Shown here one piece after another: positions 8,161-16,248 of a stretch of 64,000 nucleotides of DNA. This DNA comes from Thermocrispum agreste DSM 44070. Lineage in GTDB: Bacteria; Actinomycetota; Actinomycetes; Mycobacteriales; Pseudonocardiaceae. The stretch covers positions 891,606 through 955,605 of the forward strand of contig NZ_KE386604.1 in the NCBI RefSeq assembly GCF_000427905.1. The letters are read 5' to 3'. The notes under the pieces are model-generated. The model was not told the origin of the DNA. It made no database searches and saw nothing but the letters and a program-made list of their open reading frames with translations. The number at the start of each line of letters is the position of its first letter. Position 1 is the stretch's first letter. The position numbers and the translations under genes were made by a program.

Positions 8161-9531
8161 TCACCGGAACGCAACCAGCGTGTCGCCGCGCTGCTCGAGC
8201 AGCACCGGACCGACCCGTCCCAGCCGCACCGGCCCTTGGTAGTCGCCTCGGTCGACGGCGATCGTGTTGGACGCCACGCCGGTTCGCTCGTCGATGACGG
8301 CGACACCGCCGTCGATCGGCACGACGACGCTGCCCGCCCACAGCACCCCCGTGCCGCGGGTGTCCGGCAGTGTCCACCGGGGCTGCAATGTCGTGGCGTC
8401 CAGCGCGAGAGTCGCCGACCCGGTGTCCCACAACACCGACGAGACCCCGTTGGTGGTCCGGGGCGTCCCCGCGTCGTGCGCGGCCAGCAGCTCGTCCGCC
8501 GGCATGGTCAGGCGGTACTGGTGCACCAGCTTGCCCGGCTTGGCGTAGATCAGCATCTGACGCGAGTGCGGCAGGACGACGGCGGCACGGGGCTCGTCGT
8601 CCCGCGCCACCGCGACCACGCGGCCGTCCGGCCCGGGCAGTTTGGCCGACAGCAGCACCTTGGGCTCGTCGGTCCTGTTCTCGCCGTCCTTCTCGTTGGT
8701 CGTGCCGATGACGGTCAGCCAGTCGGCCCGGTCACCCGCGCAGCGCTCGGTGACGGCGATCTTGCCCACGGCCAGGGTCATGGAGTTCAGCACGCAGTCG
8801 GCGCGGGGCGGGCGGGCCGGATCGGGTGTGCATCGCCGCTCCTGCTCCGGCGGCGGCGACGTCTCCACCTGCCCGCCACCGGACTCGCTGGTGGCGGTGC
8901 AGCCGGGCGGATGCTGCCGGTTCGGCTCCACCGGTGTCGGCACCCGCCCGTACTCCATCGTCCGGATCAGCTCCCTGCTCCAGACGTTGAGCAGCTTCCG
9001 GCCGGTGGCCAGCACGTGTGTTCCGTCGCTGAGCAGGCGAGTGCCGAACTCGGCGTCGCCGTTGCGTTGGGCTCGCAGCCTGCCGGTGGTGATGTCGAAC
9101 CGGGACACCTCGCTGCACCCGGCCGACTTGCTGTGCACGACGACGACACTGCCCCAGGCTTCGGCGACCGTGCACAGCGGGAGGTCACGCGCGTAATGCC
9201 AGCGCTCGCGCCCGGTTTCGGCGTCCCGCCCAGTGACTTCGCCGTCGGCAGCGGTGACGACCGTCGAACCGTGGGCGACCGGGACCACGGTGGCCGGGCT
9301 GGGGGCCCGCCACGCCTCGGTCAGCCGTTCCGGCGGCTGCGCCGGCTCGGGAAGCGCAGGCACCGGCCGCGCCGTGGAGCGGCTGGTGGCCCTGCTGTCG
9401 CTCTGCGCCCACACCACCGCTCCGACGACCACGACGAGTACGACGATGATCGCCGCGGCGATCCTGTCCCGCGGACGTGTCCACGGCGAACGGGTACCGG
9501 TCCGCTTGTGCGGCTCGCGCGAACCGGGCAC
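8161..9531 (-). CDS. Membrane-anchored PQQ-like beta-propeller protein
   Basis: The 456-residue protein begins with a basic cytosolic tail and one membrane anchor (about residues 25-43), followed by an extracytoplasmic domain with repeated beta-propeller signatures (VTGRDAETGRERWHYAR, FDITTGRLRAQ, LDATTLQPRWTLPD, AVIDERTGVAS). The repeats match PQQ-like propellers, but nothing indicates cofactor binding. Cysteines in the insertion with CTPDP and CVLN may form disulfides. It starts three bases after the RhlE stop, so it is co-transcribed with that helicase; mycobacteria, from memory, keep the same pair as Rv3212-Rv3211. Function is unknown. Confidence 0.82.
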   Translation of the reverse strand: MPGSREPHKRTGTRSPWTRPRDRIAAAIIVVLVVVVGAVVWAQSDSRATSRSTARPVPALPEPAQPPERLTEAWRAPSPATVVPVAHGSTVVTAADGEVTGRDAETGRERWHYARDLPLCTVAEAWGSVVVVHSKSAGCSEVSRFDITTGRLRAQRNGDAEFGTRLLSDGTHVLATGRKLLNVWSRELIRTMEYGRVPTPVEPNRQHPPGCTATSESGGGQVETSPPPEQERRCTPDPARPPRADCVLNSMTLAVGKIAVTERCAGDRADWLTVIGTTNEKDGENRTDEPKVLLSAKLPGPDGRVVAVARDDEPRAAVVLPHSRQMLIYAKPGKLVHQYRLTMPADELLAAHDAGTPRTTNGVSSVLWDTGSATLALDATTLQPRWTLPDTRGTGVLWAGSVVVPIDGGVAVIDERTGVASNTIAVDRGDYQGPVRLGRVGPVLLEQRGDTLVAFR

Positions 9532-9534
9532 GAG

Positions 9535-11163
9535 TCAGGCGTCTCCGCCTGCTGACGTGGTAGCGCTGCTGCGGCGGCGACGCCGGCGGCGGCGCGTGCC
9601 GGACGGTTTGCCCGGCGCCGAGCTGGCCGGCTCGTCCGAGCGCGCTTCCGGCGCCGTCTGAGCCTGGCCCGCCGCCGTGTCGGCCTGCTGCTTGCCTGCC
9701 GATGCCGAGCGGCCGCTACGGGTGCGCTTGCGCGAGCGCCGCTTGCCCGGCGACTGCGACCGCGGGCCACCAGCGCGCTTGCCGCCGAAGTCCTCGGCCT
9801 CCTCCGCGGCCAGCCCGGCGCGGGTGCGCTTGGCCAGCGGCAACCGCCCGGTCGCCTCCCGCGGGATGCCCAGGTCGGTGTACAGGTGGTCGGACGTCGA
9901 ATACGTCTCCACCGGCTCCGGGATGCCCAGGCCGAGCGTGTCGGAGATGAGCCGCCAGCGCTGCTCCTCGTCCCAGTCCACCAGCGTCACCGCGACACCG
10001 GCCTTGCCCGCCCGGCCGGTACGGCCGATGCGGTGGATGTAGGTCTTCTCGTCCTCCGGGCACTGGTAGTTGATCACGTGGGTGACGTCGTCGACGTCGA
10101 TGCCACGGGCCGCCACGTCGGTGGCCACCAGGACGTCGATCTTGCCCGACCGGAACGCGCGCAGCGCCTGCTCCCTGGCCGACTGGCCGAGGTCGCCGTG
10201 CACCGCACCGGCGGCGAAGCCGCGCTCGGTGAGGTCGTCGGCGAGCTTCTGCGCGGTGCGCTTGGTCCGGGTGAAGATCATGGTCAGCCCACGGTCCTTG
10301 GCCTGCAGCACCCGCGCGATCAGCTCCGGCTTGTCCAGCGCGTGCGCTCGGTAGACGAACTGGGCGGTGCGTTCGTGCACCGCGCCCTGGTCGACCTCCT
10401 CGGCACGGATGTGCGTCGGCTTGTGCAGGAACGCGCGGGCCAGCGTGATGATCGGGCCAGGCATGGTGGCCGAGAACAGCATCGTCTGCCGCTGCTCCGG
10501 CACCATCTGCAGAATCCGCTCCACGTCCGGCAGGAAGCCGAGGTCGAGCATTTCGTCGGCCTCGTCGAGCACCAGCGCGGACACCTTGCCCAGCACCAGG
10601 TGCCGCTGCTCGGCCAGGTCCAGCAGCCGTCCCGGGGTACCGACCACCAGGTCGACGCCCTTCTTCAGCGCCTTGATCTGCGACTCGTACGGCCGCCCGC
10701 CGTACACCGCGAGGGTGCGGACGCCGAGGTACTTGCCTGCGTCGTGCAGGTCGTGCGTGACCTGCAGGCACAGCTCGCGGGTCGGCACCACCACCAGCGC
10801 CTGCGGTGTGCCGTCACCCGGCAGGGTCAGCCGGTTGAGGATCGGGACACCGAAACCGAGTGTCTTGCCGGTCCCGGTGCGGGCCTGCCCGATGACGTCC
10901 TCGCCGGCCAGTGCCAGCGGCAGGGTCAATTCCTGAATGGCGAACGTGCGCTCGATGCCCGCTTCTTTCAGCGCCCGGACGATTTCCGGCTTGATGTCGA
11001 ACTCGCTGAATTTCGGTGCCTCGGGCCGCACCGGGGCGCCGGCACGCAGCGGATGGGAAGTATCGCTCTCGTCGACACCGGCCTCGCTGTGCTCCAGCGT
11101 GACGGGGTCGGTGGGCCCGGGGGCATCCGGCTGTTCGGATCGCTCGCCAGGCGTGTTCGTCAT
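9535..11163 (-). CDS. rhlE: DEAD-box ATP-dependent RNA helicase (RhlE/CshA-like)
   Basis: A 542-residue DEAD-box helicase. Visible motifs in order: Q motif region (FAIQELTLPLALAGEDVIG), motif I ARTGTGKT, PTRELCLQ (Ia), TPGRLLD (Ib), VLDEADEMLDLGF (II), FSATMP (III), VATDVAARGIDVDDV (V) and HRIGRTGRAG (VI). The N-terminal extension is acidic and the C-terminal 120 residues are basic and Arg/Lys/Ser-rich, ending in a run of arginines, likely an RNA-binding tail. ATG at 11163 is chosen; a longer in-frame start would add Arg-rich intergenic sequence. Expected roles are RNA unwinding in mRNA decay or ribosome assembly. Confidence 0.9.
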   Translation of the reverse strand: MTNTPGERSEQPDAPGPTDPVTLEHSEAGVDESDTSHPLRAGAPVRPEAPKFSEFDIKPEIVRALKEAGIERTFAIQELTLPLALAGEDVIGQARTGTGKTLGFGVPILNRLTLPGDGTPQALVVVPTRELCLQVTHDLHDAGKYLGVRTLAVYGGRPYESQIKALKKGVDLVVGTPGRLLDLAEQRHLVLGKVSALVLDEADEMLDLGFLPDVERILQMVPEQRQTMLFSATMPGPIITLARAFLHKPTHIRAEEVDQGAVHERTAQFVYRAHALDKPELIARVLQAKDRGLTMIFTRTKRTAQKLADDLTERGFAAGAVHGDLGQSAREQALRAFRSGKIDVLVATDVAARGIDVDDVTHVINYQCPEDEKTYIHRIGRTGRAGKAGVAVTLVDWDEEQRWRLISDTLGLGIPEPVETYSTSDHLYTDLGIPREATGRLPLAKRTRAGLAAEEAEDFGGKRAGGPRSQSPGKRRSRKRTRSGRSASAGKQQADTAAGQAQTAPEARSDEPASSAPGKPSGTRRRRRRRRSSATTSAGGDA

Positions 11164-11379
11164 GGTCAGCGTGATCGCCTCTCTCGATGTTCCAGCGCGC
11201 ACAGCTGACGGTGGGAATCCCCAATGTGCCGATCGGGACACGACCGGCATCGGCTCGCGTGCACGCACAGTGCCTCGATATCGCTCGATGTTCCGCGAAA
11301 CCGCACGCCCACGAACAGGTGGTGGCGCGCGTGATGCGATATCGCTCTCCAGGTGCAGTCTACCGGCCCAAATCGGCGT

Positions 11380-11385
11380 TAGGGT
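11380..11385 (+). promoter_or_regulatory. -10 box for the ferritin-like gene
   Basis: TAGGGT lies six bases before the ATG at 11392, the spacing expected for a leaderless transcript. It lies in the divergent region between rhlE and the ferritin-like gene. Confidence 0.45.
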
Positions 11386-11391
11386 CTAAAC

Positions 11392-12111
11392 ATGACCGAC
11401 GGCACCGACCAATCGGCCAACTCCGCGACGGAGAAGACCGACGAACAGCGAGGTACTCAGGCTGCCAAGGAGCCGCTCAGCGAGGGCGTGGTGGACCTGC
11501 TCGGCGTGTTGGCCTACGGCGAGCTGGCCGCGTTCGACCGGCTGGCGGAGGACGCCAGGGGAGCGCCGACGTTGACCGGTCGCGCCCAGCTGTCCGCCAT
11601 GGCGGCCGCGGAGATGTCGCACTACCAGCTCATCGAGCGTTACCTGGCCGAGCACGGGGTGTCCGTGGAGGACGCCATGCGGCCGTTCGTCAAGCCGCTG
11701 GACGCCTTCCACGCAGGCACCCGGCCGAAGACGTGGCTGGAATCCCTGGTGAAGGCCTACGTCGGCGACCAGCTGGCGGCCGACCTGTACCGGGAGGTCG
11801 CCGACTGGCTGGACCCCGAGACGCGGGAGATCGTGCTCACGGTGCTGGCCGACACCGGACATTCGGCGTTCGCCGAGCGTGAGGTCACCGCGGCCATCGA
11901 GGCCGATCCGAAGCTGCGCGACCGCCTGGCGCTGTGGGGCCGGCGCCTGCTCGGCGAAGCGCTCACCCAGTCCCAGTACGTCGCGGCCGAGCGTGACGGG
12001 CTGGCCGAGCTGATCATCTCCGGTTCCGGCGACATCTCGGGCATCGCCGCGCTGTTCCGCCGGATGCAGCAGCGGCACCACAAGCGGATGCAGGCGCTCG
12101 GCCTCGGCTGA
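11392..12111 (+). CDS. Ferritin-like fold protein (MiaE-like di-iron family)
   Basis: The 239-residue protein has an acidic, low-complexity first 30 residues, then a four-helix ferritin-like domain. Likely metal ligands sit in [29 protein letters not shown] (E-x-x-H), [18 protein letters not shown] and [12 protein letters not shown] (H...E). This is the actinobacterial group annotated as ferritin-like fold or tRNA hydroxylase-like; di-iron binding is inferred. It keeps its place between RhlE and the DUF3107 gene, as I recall for mycobacteria, which hints at a shared housekeeping role. No transit sequence is present. Confidence 0.8.
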   Translation: MTDGTDQSANSATEKTDEQRGTQAAKEPLSEGVVDLLGVLAYGELAAFDRLAEDARGAPTLTGRAQLSAMAAAEMSHYQLIERYLAEHGVSVEDAMRPFVKPLDAFHAGTRPKTWLESLVKAYVGDQLAADLYREVADWLDPETREIVLTVLADTGHSAFAEREVTAAIEADPKLRDRLALWGRRLLGEALTQSQYVAAERDGLAELIISGSGDISGIAALFRRMQQRHHKRMQALGLG

Positions 12112-12132
12112 CGCGCCCGCCCGGCGGTGGGA

Positions 12133-12138
12133 TAGCCT
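12133..12138 (+). promoter_or_regulatory. -10 box for the DUF3107 gene
   Basis: TAGCCT at 12133-12138 fits the TANNNT consensus and lies about 45 bases before the GTG at 12184, leaving room for a leader with its own AGGAGG. Confidence 0.4.
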
Positions 12139-12183
12139 GGCAGGAGAGCGGACGCGTCCGCAGAGGCTGTGCAGGAGGCATGG

Positions 12184-12441
12184 GTGGAGATCAAGATCGG
12201 CATCGATGAGTCGCCCCGCGAGCTGGTGGTGTCCAGCAACCAGACGCAGGAGGAAGTCGAGAAGCTGGTCACCGAGACGCTGGACAAGGGCGAAGGCCTG
12301 CTGCGGCTGTCCGACGAGAAGGGGCGCACCTACCTGGTGCCGTCCGACAAGATCGCCTACGTGGAGATCGCGCCGACCGACACGCGCCGGGTCGGGTTCG
12401 CGGTCGTCGAGCCGACGAAGGACGCCAAGGACGCCAAGTAG
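12184..12441 (+). CDS. DUF3107 protein (TB9.4-like)
   Basis: An 85-residue protein opening VEIKIGIDESPRELVV, with a GLLRLSDEKGRTYLVPSDKIAYVEI segment typical of DUF3107. GTG at 12184 is preferred because AGGAGG ends seven bases upstream; a start at 12169 would place the ribosome site inside the coding region. The mycobacterial counterpart is a small antigen (TB9.4) of unknown role. The C-terminus is a Lys/Asp repeat (KDAKDAK). It converges on a TetR-family gene with a hairpin between the two stops. Confidence 0.88.
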   Translation: MEIKIGIDESPRELVVSSNQTQEEVEKLVTETLDKGEGLLRLSDEKGRTYLVPSDKIAYVEIAPTDTRRVGFAVVEPTKDAKDAK

Positions 12442-12442
12442 T

Positions 12443-12468
12443 GCCGCGAGTGCTCACTCGGCGGCTTT
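12443..12468. terminator. Hairpin between convergent DUF3107 and TetR genes
   Basis: GCCGCGAG and CTCGGCGGC flank a six-base loop, forming a stem with one bulge, followed on the + strand by TTTCT. It sits exactly where the two genes converge and partly overlaps the 3' end of the TetR gene, so it may stop transcription from both sides. Confidence 0.5.
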
Positions 12469-13215
12469 CTCGGCACCTGTGGCCGCGTCGCCACGGGTGT
12501 CGCGCATTTTGATCACCTTGTTCAGTTCGAGCGGCTTGTTCGGGTCGACCGTGTGACCGTGCTGGCGCAGCACGCCGTCGATCGCTGCCCAGATGATCTG
12601 CGTGGTGTACTCCACCACGGCTTCCTTGCTCATCGACTGGCGTTCCAGCCACCATTCCCCGATGTTCTGCACCAGCCCGACCACGCCGTGCGCCCACGGC
12701 TCGGCGGCGCCGGAGTCCATGCCGAACGCGCGCATGTAGTCGCCGAGCACGGCGGTCACCGCGGTGGCGATGAGCCGTTTGTCCTCCTGGGCGATGGCGG
12801 TGCTCGGCGAGTCGGCGGCGTGCGGCGGCGGGTGCACCAGCAGCCGATACAGGTTCGGGTACTCCTCCACGGTGCTGAAGAAGGCGTCGATCGCCCGCCG
12901 GATGCGCGGCACCGGGGCCAGCTCCTGGTTCAGCGCGGGCATCAGCCGGTTGAAGAGGATCTCGGTCCCGCGCTGGCCGAGCGCCACCAGCAGGTCGGCC
13001 TTGTCGGTGAAGTGCCGGTACAGCACAGGCTTGGTGACCCCGGCCTCGGCGGCGACGTCCTCCATGCCGAAGTCCGGCCCCTGCTTGTCGATGACCCGCA
13101 GCGCTGCCTCGACGAACTCCTTGCGGCGCTCGATGCGGTGCCGCCGCCAGCGGTCGCGCCGGGCGTCGCCCCGGTCGGCCCGGCCTCGTGCGCCCTCCTT
13201 GACACCGTCAGCCAT
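12454..13215 (-). CDS. TetR-family transcriptional regulator
   Basis: A 253-residue regulator. After a basic N-terminal arm (RGRADRGDARRDRWRRHRI) comes the TetR helix-turn-helix: EFVEAALRVIDKQGP, MEDVAAEAGVTKPVLYRHFTDKADLL. The ligand domain is helical and unassigned (NIGEWWLERQSMSKEAVVEY). ATG at 13215 is preferred over an upstream GTG. The gene diverges from an alpha/beta hydrolase, and the 68-base gap holds a perfect palindrome that is a likely operator. Autoregulation plus control of the hydrolase is inferred from this layout. Confidence 0.9.
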   Translation of the reverse strand: MADGVKEGARGRADRGDARRDRWRRHRIERRKEFVEAALRVIDKQGPDFGMEDVAAEAGVTKPVLYRHFTDKADLLVALGQRGTEILFNRLMPALNQELAPVPRIRRAIDAFFSTVEEYPNLYRLLVHPPPHAADSPSTAIAQEDKRLIATAVTAVLGDYMRAFGMDSGAAEPWAHGVVGLVQNIGEWWLERQSMSKEAVVEYTTQIIWAAIDGVLRQHGHTVDPNKPLELNKVIKMRDTRGDAATGAEKAAE

Positions 13216-13234
13216 GCCGGTCACCATACCGCGA

Positions 13235-13247
13235 GGTAACTGTTACC
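13235..13247. promoter_or_regulatory. Palindromic operator between TetR gene and alpha/beta hydrolase
   Basis: GGTAACTGTTACC is a perfect inverted repeat with 6-base arms around a central T, lying 20 bases upstream of the TetR ATG and 37 bases upstream of the hydrolase GTG. Its size and symmetry suit a TetR dimer. A related half-site (CAGTAAG) follows a little downstream. Confidence 0.6.
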
Positions 13248-13283
13248 GTTCGTCACAGTAAGTTCGGCGAAGGGGCGGAGCGC

Positions 13284-14222
13284 GTGAGCCTGGTGGAGCC
13301 ACAGCGCCGGTGGCTGCCGGCGGCGTCCAGTGCAGGGATGGAACGGGTCGACCGGTTCACCGCCGGTGACGGCACCCGCCTGCTGGTCCGAAGCAGCGGG
13401 CCGAGCACCGCCCCGGTCACCGTGGTTCTGGTGCACGGCTGGACGCAGCACAGCGGCTGCTGGGACGGCGTGTGCGCGCTGCTGCCCCCGGATGTCCGCG
13501 TTCTCCGCGTCGATCTGCGCGGTCACGGCGGTTCGGACCCCGCACCCCCAGGCACGCGCACCCTGGAGCAGCTCGCCGACGACGTGGCCGAGGTGCTGGC
13601 TGCGCGCACCTCGGGGCCGGTGGTACTGGTGGGCCACTCGATGGGCGGGATGACGCTCATGGCGCTGGCCGAGCGGCATCCGCGGCTGGTCGCCGACCGG
13701 GTGGCCGGGGTGGCTTTCGTGGCGACCTCGTCCGGCAACATGCACCGCATCACGCTGGGGCTGGGCGGGGTGCTCGGCCGCACCGTGCCACGGGCCGAGC
13801 CCGTGCTGCGTGGATTGCTGGAACGCCGCGAGGACGGCTCGTTGCCCGCGGTGCCGCAGCTGATCAGTCCCGTGGTGCGGTGGCTGGCGTTCGGCAAGCG
13901 GGCCCGCTGGCAGCACGTGAACGACACGGCGCGGGCGGTGCTCGCCGCCCATCCGGCCACCGTCGGCGGGTTGCTGGACGCGATCTTCGCGCACGACCGG
14001 ACCGTGGTACTCGGCGCGCTGCGCAGCATTCCGACAGTGGTGCTGGCCGGTGACCGGGATCGGCTGTGCTCGGTGGAGCACGCCAAGGTCATCGCCGAGC
14101 AGCTGCCCGGGACCAGCTTCGTGCTCTACCCGGGGGCCGGGCACATGCTCATGCACGAGCGCACCACCGACGTGGCACGAAGCCTGATGTCGTTGATTCG
14201 TGCTGCGGTCCCCGCGGCCTAG
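13284..14222 (+). CDS. Alpha/beta hydrolase
   Basis: A 312-residue alpha/beta-hydrolase-fold protein. The oxyanion region is VLVHGWTQHSGCWDG, the nucleophile elbow is VGHSMGGM (Ser), the acid is probably in LAGDRDRLCSVEHA and the histidine in PGAGHMLMHE, so the triad looks complete. No signal peptide is visible. The start is GTG at 13284 after a GGAG site. The gene diverges from the TetR regulator and probably responds to it. The stop codon lies inside a 34-base tandem duplication. Substrate is unknown; esterase or lipase activity is a guess from the fold. Confidence 0.87.
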   Translation: MSLVEPQRRWLPAASSAGMERVDRFTAGDGTRLLVRSSGPSTAPVTVVLVHGWTQHSGCWDGVCALLPPDVRVLRVDLRGHGGSDPAPPGTRTLEQLADDVAEVLAARTSGPVVLVGHSMGGMTLMALAERHPRLVADRVAGVAFVATSSGNMHRITLGLGGVLGRTVPRAEPVLRGLLERREDGSLPAVPQLISPVVRWLAFGKRARWQHVNDTARAVLAAHPATVGGLLDAIFAHDRTVVLGALRSIPTVVLAGDRDRLCSVEHAKVIAEQLPGTSFVLYPGAGHMLMHERTTDVARSLMSLIRAAVPAA

Positions 14223-14273
14223 CCGGGCCGTCCGCGCCACGGTCCCCGCGGCCTAGTCGGGCCGTACGCGCCG
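14206..14273 (+). repeat. Two-copy 34-bp tandem duplication spanning a stop codon
   Basis: Bases 14206-14239 and 14240-14273 are near-identical 34-base units (three mismatches). Each contains the sequence GGCCTAG, and the first copy supplies the hydrolase stop codon. The duplication lies between convergent genes and lengthens the intergenic region without altering the protein. Confidence 0.8.
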
Positions 14274-14334
14274 CGGTGTCCGCCGGTGGGCGACGGCTTG
14301 GGGCCCCTGGCGAAATCGTCGGGCCCCCTGCTGC

Positions 14335-14994
14335 TCAGTGCTCGGCCTGGTGCTGCAGTGGGAAGCCGCCGCCGATGCCACGCCACGCCAGCTGCGCGAT
14401 GAGCGCGACCGCTTCGTCCCGGTCGATCGCGGTGTGGTTGTCCTGCCAGTAGCGCGCACTGACCTGGCTCATGCCCACCAGCCCGGACGCCAGCAACTGC
14501 GCCTTGGCCGGTGGCAGGCCGGCGTCGGCGGTGATGGTGTCGGTGATCGCGTGCACGCACGCGGACATGGCCCGCTCGACCGCCGCCTGCACCGCGGGCT
14601 CGCCGCGCAGATCGGACTCGAACACCATCCGGAACGCGCCGCTGTCCGCGCTGACGAAGTCGTAGTACGCGGCCACCGCGTTGTACACCCGCTGCTTGTT
14701 GTCGGTCGTCGACTTCATGGCCTTGGTGACCTCGGCGACCAGCTGCTCCACGTTGTCCTCGAGCAGCGCGATGTACAGCTCGAGCTTGCCGGGGAAGTGC
14801 TGGTAGAGCACCGGCTTGGAGACTCCCGCCCGCTCGGCGATCTCGTCCATCGCGGTCGCGTGGTAGCCGTTGGCGGCGAAGACGTCCCTGGCCACCGAAA
14901 GCAGTTGTGCCCGGCGCTTGCGTTTGGGCATGCGCACCCCGCGCTTGAGCTGAGCGAGGACGCCGGTGGCCTGCGCGTTCGTCGTTTCCGTCAT
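14335..14994 (-). CDS. TetR-family transcriptional regulator
   Basis: A 219-residue regulator with the TetR DNA-binding domain at residues 25-75: RRAQLLSVARDVFAANGYH, MDEIAERAGVSKPVLYQHFPGKLELY. The rest (YYDFVSADSGAFRMVFESDL, ARYWQDNHTAIDRDEAVALI) matches the actinobacterial TetR group next to MoeZ in mycobacteria (Rv3208 from memory). It diverges from a second alpha/beta hydrolase with about 190 bases between, where I see no clear palindrome. Its ligand is unknown. Two TetR/hydrolase divergent pairs lie in tandem here; the two regulators differ in sequence and are not a recent duplication. Confidence 0.9.
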   Translation of the reverse strand: MTETTNAQATGVLAQLKRGVRMPKRKRRAQLLSVARDVFAANGYHATAMDEIAERAGVSKPVLYQHFPGKLELYIALLEDNVEQLVAEVTKAMKSTTDNKQRVYNAVAAYYDFVSADSGAFRMVFESDLRGEPAVQAAVERAMSACVHAITDTITADAGLPPAKAQLLASGLVGMSQVSARYWQDNHTAIDRDEAVALIAQLAWRGIGGGFPLQHQAEH

Positions 14995-15182
14995 GGCCGG
15001 CCTTCCGCATGTCGTGCGCTGTGTCGCGCGTTGTCGTCGGTAGCTGCAGGGGCGGATCTCGCCGCTCCCGACAGTACCCGCCAGTAATACCCGTGGTGCA
15101 AGCCGCGCCGGGTCGGCTGACCAGCGGTGCGTCAGCTCTGCCCGTTGGCGCAGCGGTCGTGGCGTACGCCATGCTTGGTGCC

Positions 15183-16169
15183 ATGGCTGATCCGGGAGTG
15201 GCGGGCGGCGGCTACGACTCCGCCTGGGACGACCTCGAACTGCCGGAGCTGGACGAGCACCTGCCGCCGTGGCCGGGCACGGTGGAGGAGTCCGGTGGCG
15301 TGCGGCTGCACGTCCGGCGGACCGAACCCGAGCTCACCCCGGACGGCGCGCCGACCGCCGTGTACGTGCACGGGCTCGGCGGCTCGTCGACGAACTGGAC
15401 TGATCTCGGCCGCCTGCTCGCCCCGTGGGCCCGCGGCGTCGCCGTCGACCTGCCGGGTTTCGGGCTCTCCGAGCCGGAGGACGGTTTCGACTACAGCCTG
15501 CGCGCCCACGCCGACCGGGTTGCCCGGTTCGTGCGCGGCTTCGGCGACGGACCGGTCCACGTGCTGGGCAACTCGATGGGCGGCGCGATCGCCATCCTGC
15601 TGGCTGCGCGGTGGCCCGAGCTGGTGCGCTCCGTGACGCTGGTCTCGCCCGCGGTGCCGGACCTGCGGCCGAGCATCAAGCGGCTGTCCGACCCTCGGCT
15701 TGCGCTCGCCTACCTGCCGGTGATCGGGACGCGTGCCCGGCAACAGCTGATCGCGATGACCCCGGAGCAGCGCGTGCGCCAGGTGATCGAGCTGTGCTAC
15801 CACGACCCGTCGCGGCTGCCGCCGCACCGCCTGGCCGAGATGGTCGAGGAGTACCGGCAGCGCAGCGGCCACGCCTGGGCGGTCACCGCGATGGGGCGGT
15901 CGACGCTCGGCATCGTCCGCGACTGGGTGGCCAGGGGCCCGCGGTCGTTGTGGCGGGCGCTGGAGGAGATCACCGCGCCGTCGCTGGTGGTCTGGGGCGA
16001 GCGGGACCGGGTGATCAGCGCGCGGAAGGCGGTGCGGACCGTCCGCGCCCTGCGGCGTGGCAGGCTGTTGATGCTCCCGGATACTGGACATGTAGCGCAG
16101 ATGGAGCAGCCGCGGCGGGTGGCGCAAGCCACCGTGGAGCTGTGGCGTGAGGCGGAGGCCGGACGATAG
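15183..16169 (+). CDS. Alpha/beta hydrolase
   Basis: The 328-residue protein has the alpha/beta-hydrolase hallmarks: VYVHGLGGSSTNWTDLG, VAVDLPGFGLSEPEDG, nucleophile LGNSMGGAIA (Ser), acid in VVWGERDRVISARKA, and histidine in LPDTGHVAQMEQP. ATG at 15183 begins the family-like part; an in-frame ATG at 15171 is equally possible. The Asn in the elbow (GNSMGG) is common in haloalkane-dehalogenase and C-C hydrolase-like members. No signal sequence is visible. It lies between a divergent TetR gene and the DUF3152 gene on the same strand. Substrate unknown. Confidence 0.86.
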   Translation: MADPGVAGGGYDSAWDDLELPELDEHLPPWPGTVEESGGVRLHVRRTEPELTPDGAPTAVYVHGLGGSSTNWTDLGRLLAPWARGVAVDLPGFGLSEPEDGFDYSLRAHADRVARFVRGFGDGPVHVLGNSMGGAIAILLAARWPELVRSVTLVSPAVPDLRPSIKRLSDPRLALAYLPVIGTRARQQLIAMTPEQRVRQVIELCYHDPSRLPPHRLAEMVEEYRQRSGHAWAVTAMGRSTLGIVRDWVARGPRSLWRALEEITAPSLVVWGERDRVISARKAVRTVRALRRGRLLMLPDTGHVAQMEQPRRVAQATVELWREAEAGR

Positions 16170-16212
16170 GCCGACAGGGTGACGACGATGATCGGGATGT
16201 CAGCCTGTCGGC
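16170..16212. terminator. Inverted repeat between hydrolase and DUF3152 genes
   Basis: GCCGACAGG (16170-16178) is perfectly complementary to CCTGTCGGC (16204-16212) with a 25-base loop, starting just after the hydrolase stop. It could terminate transcription or be an operator for the DUF3152 gene. The large loop and absent T-run make termination uncertain. Confidence 0.4.
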
Positions 16213-16248
16213 GCAGGATTCGATACGCGATGTGGCAGGCTGTAAACC

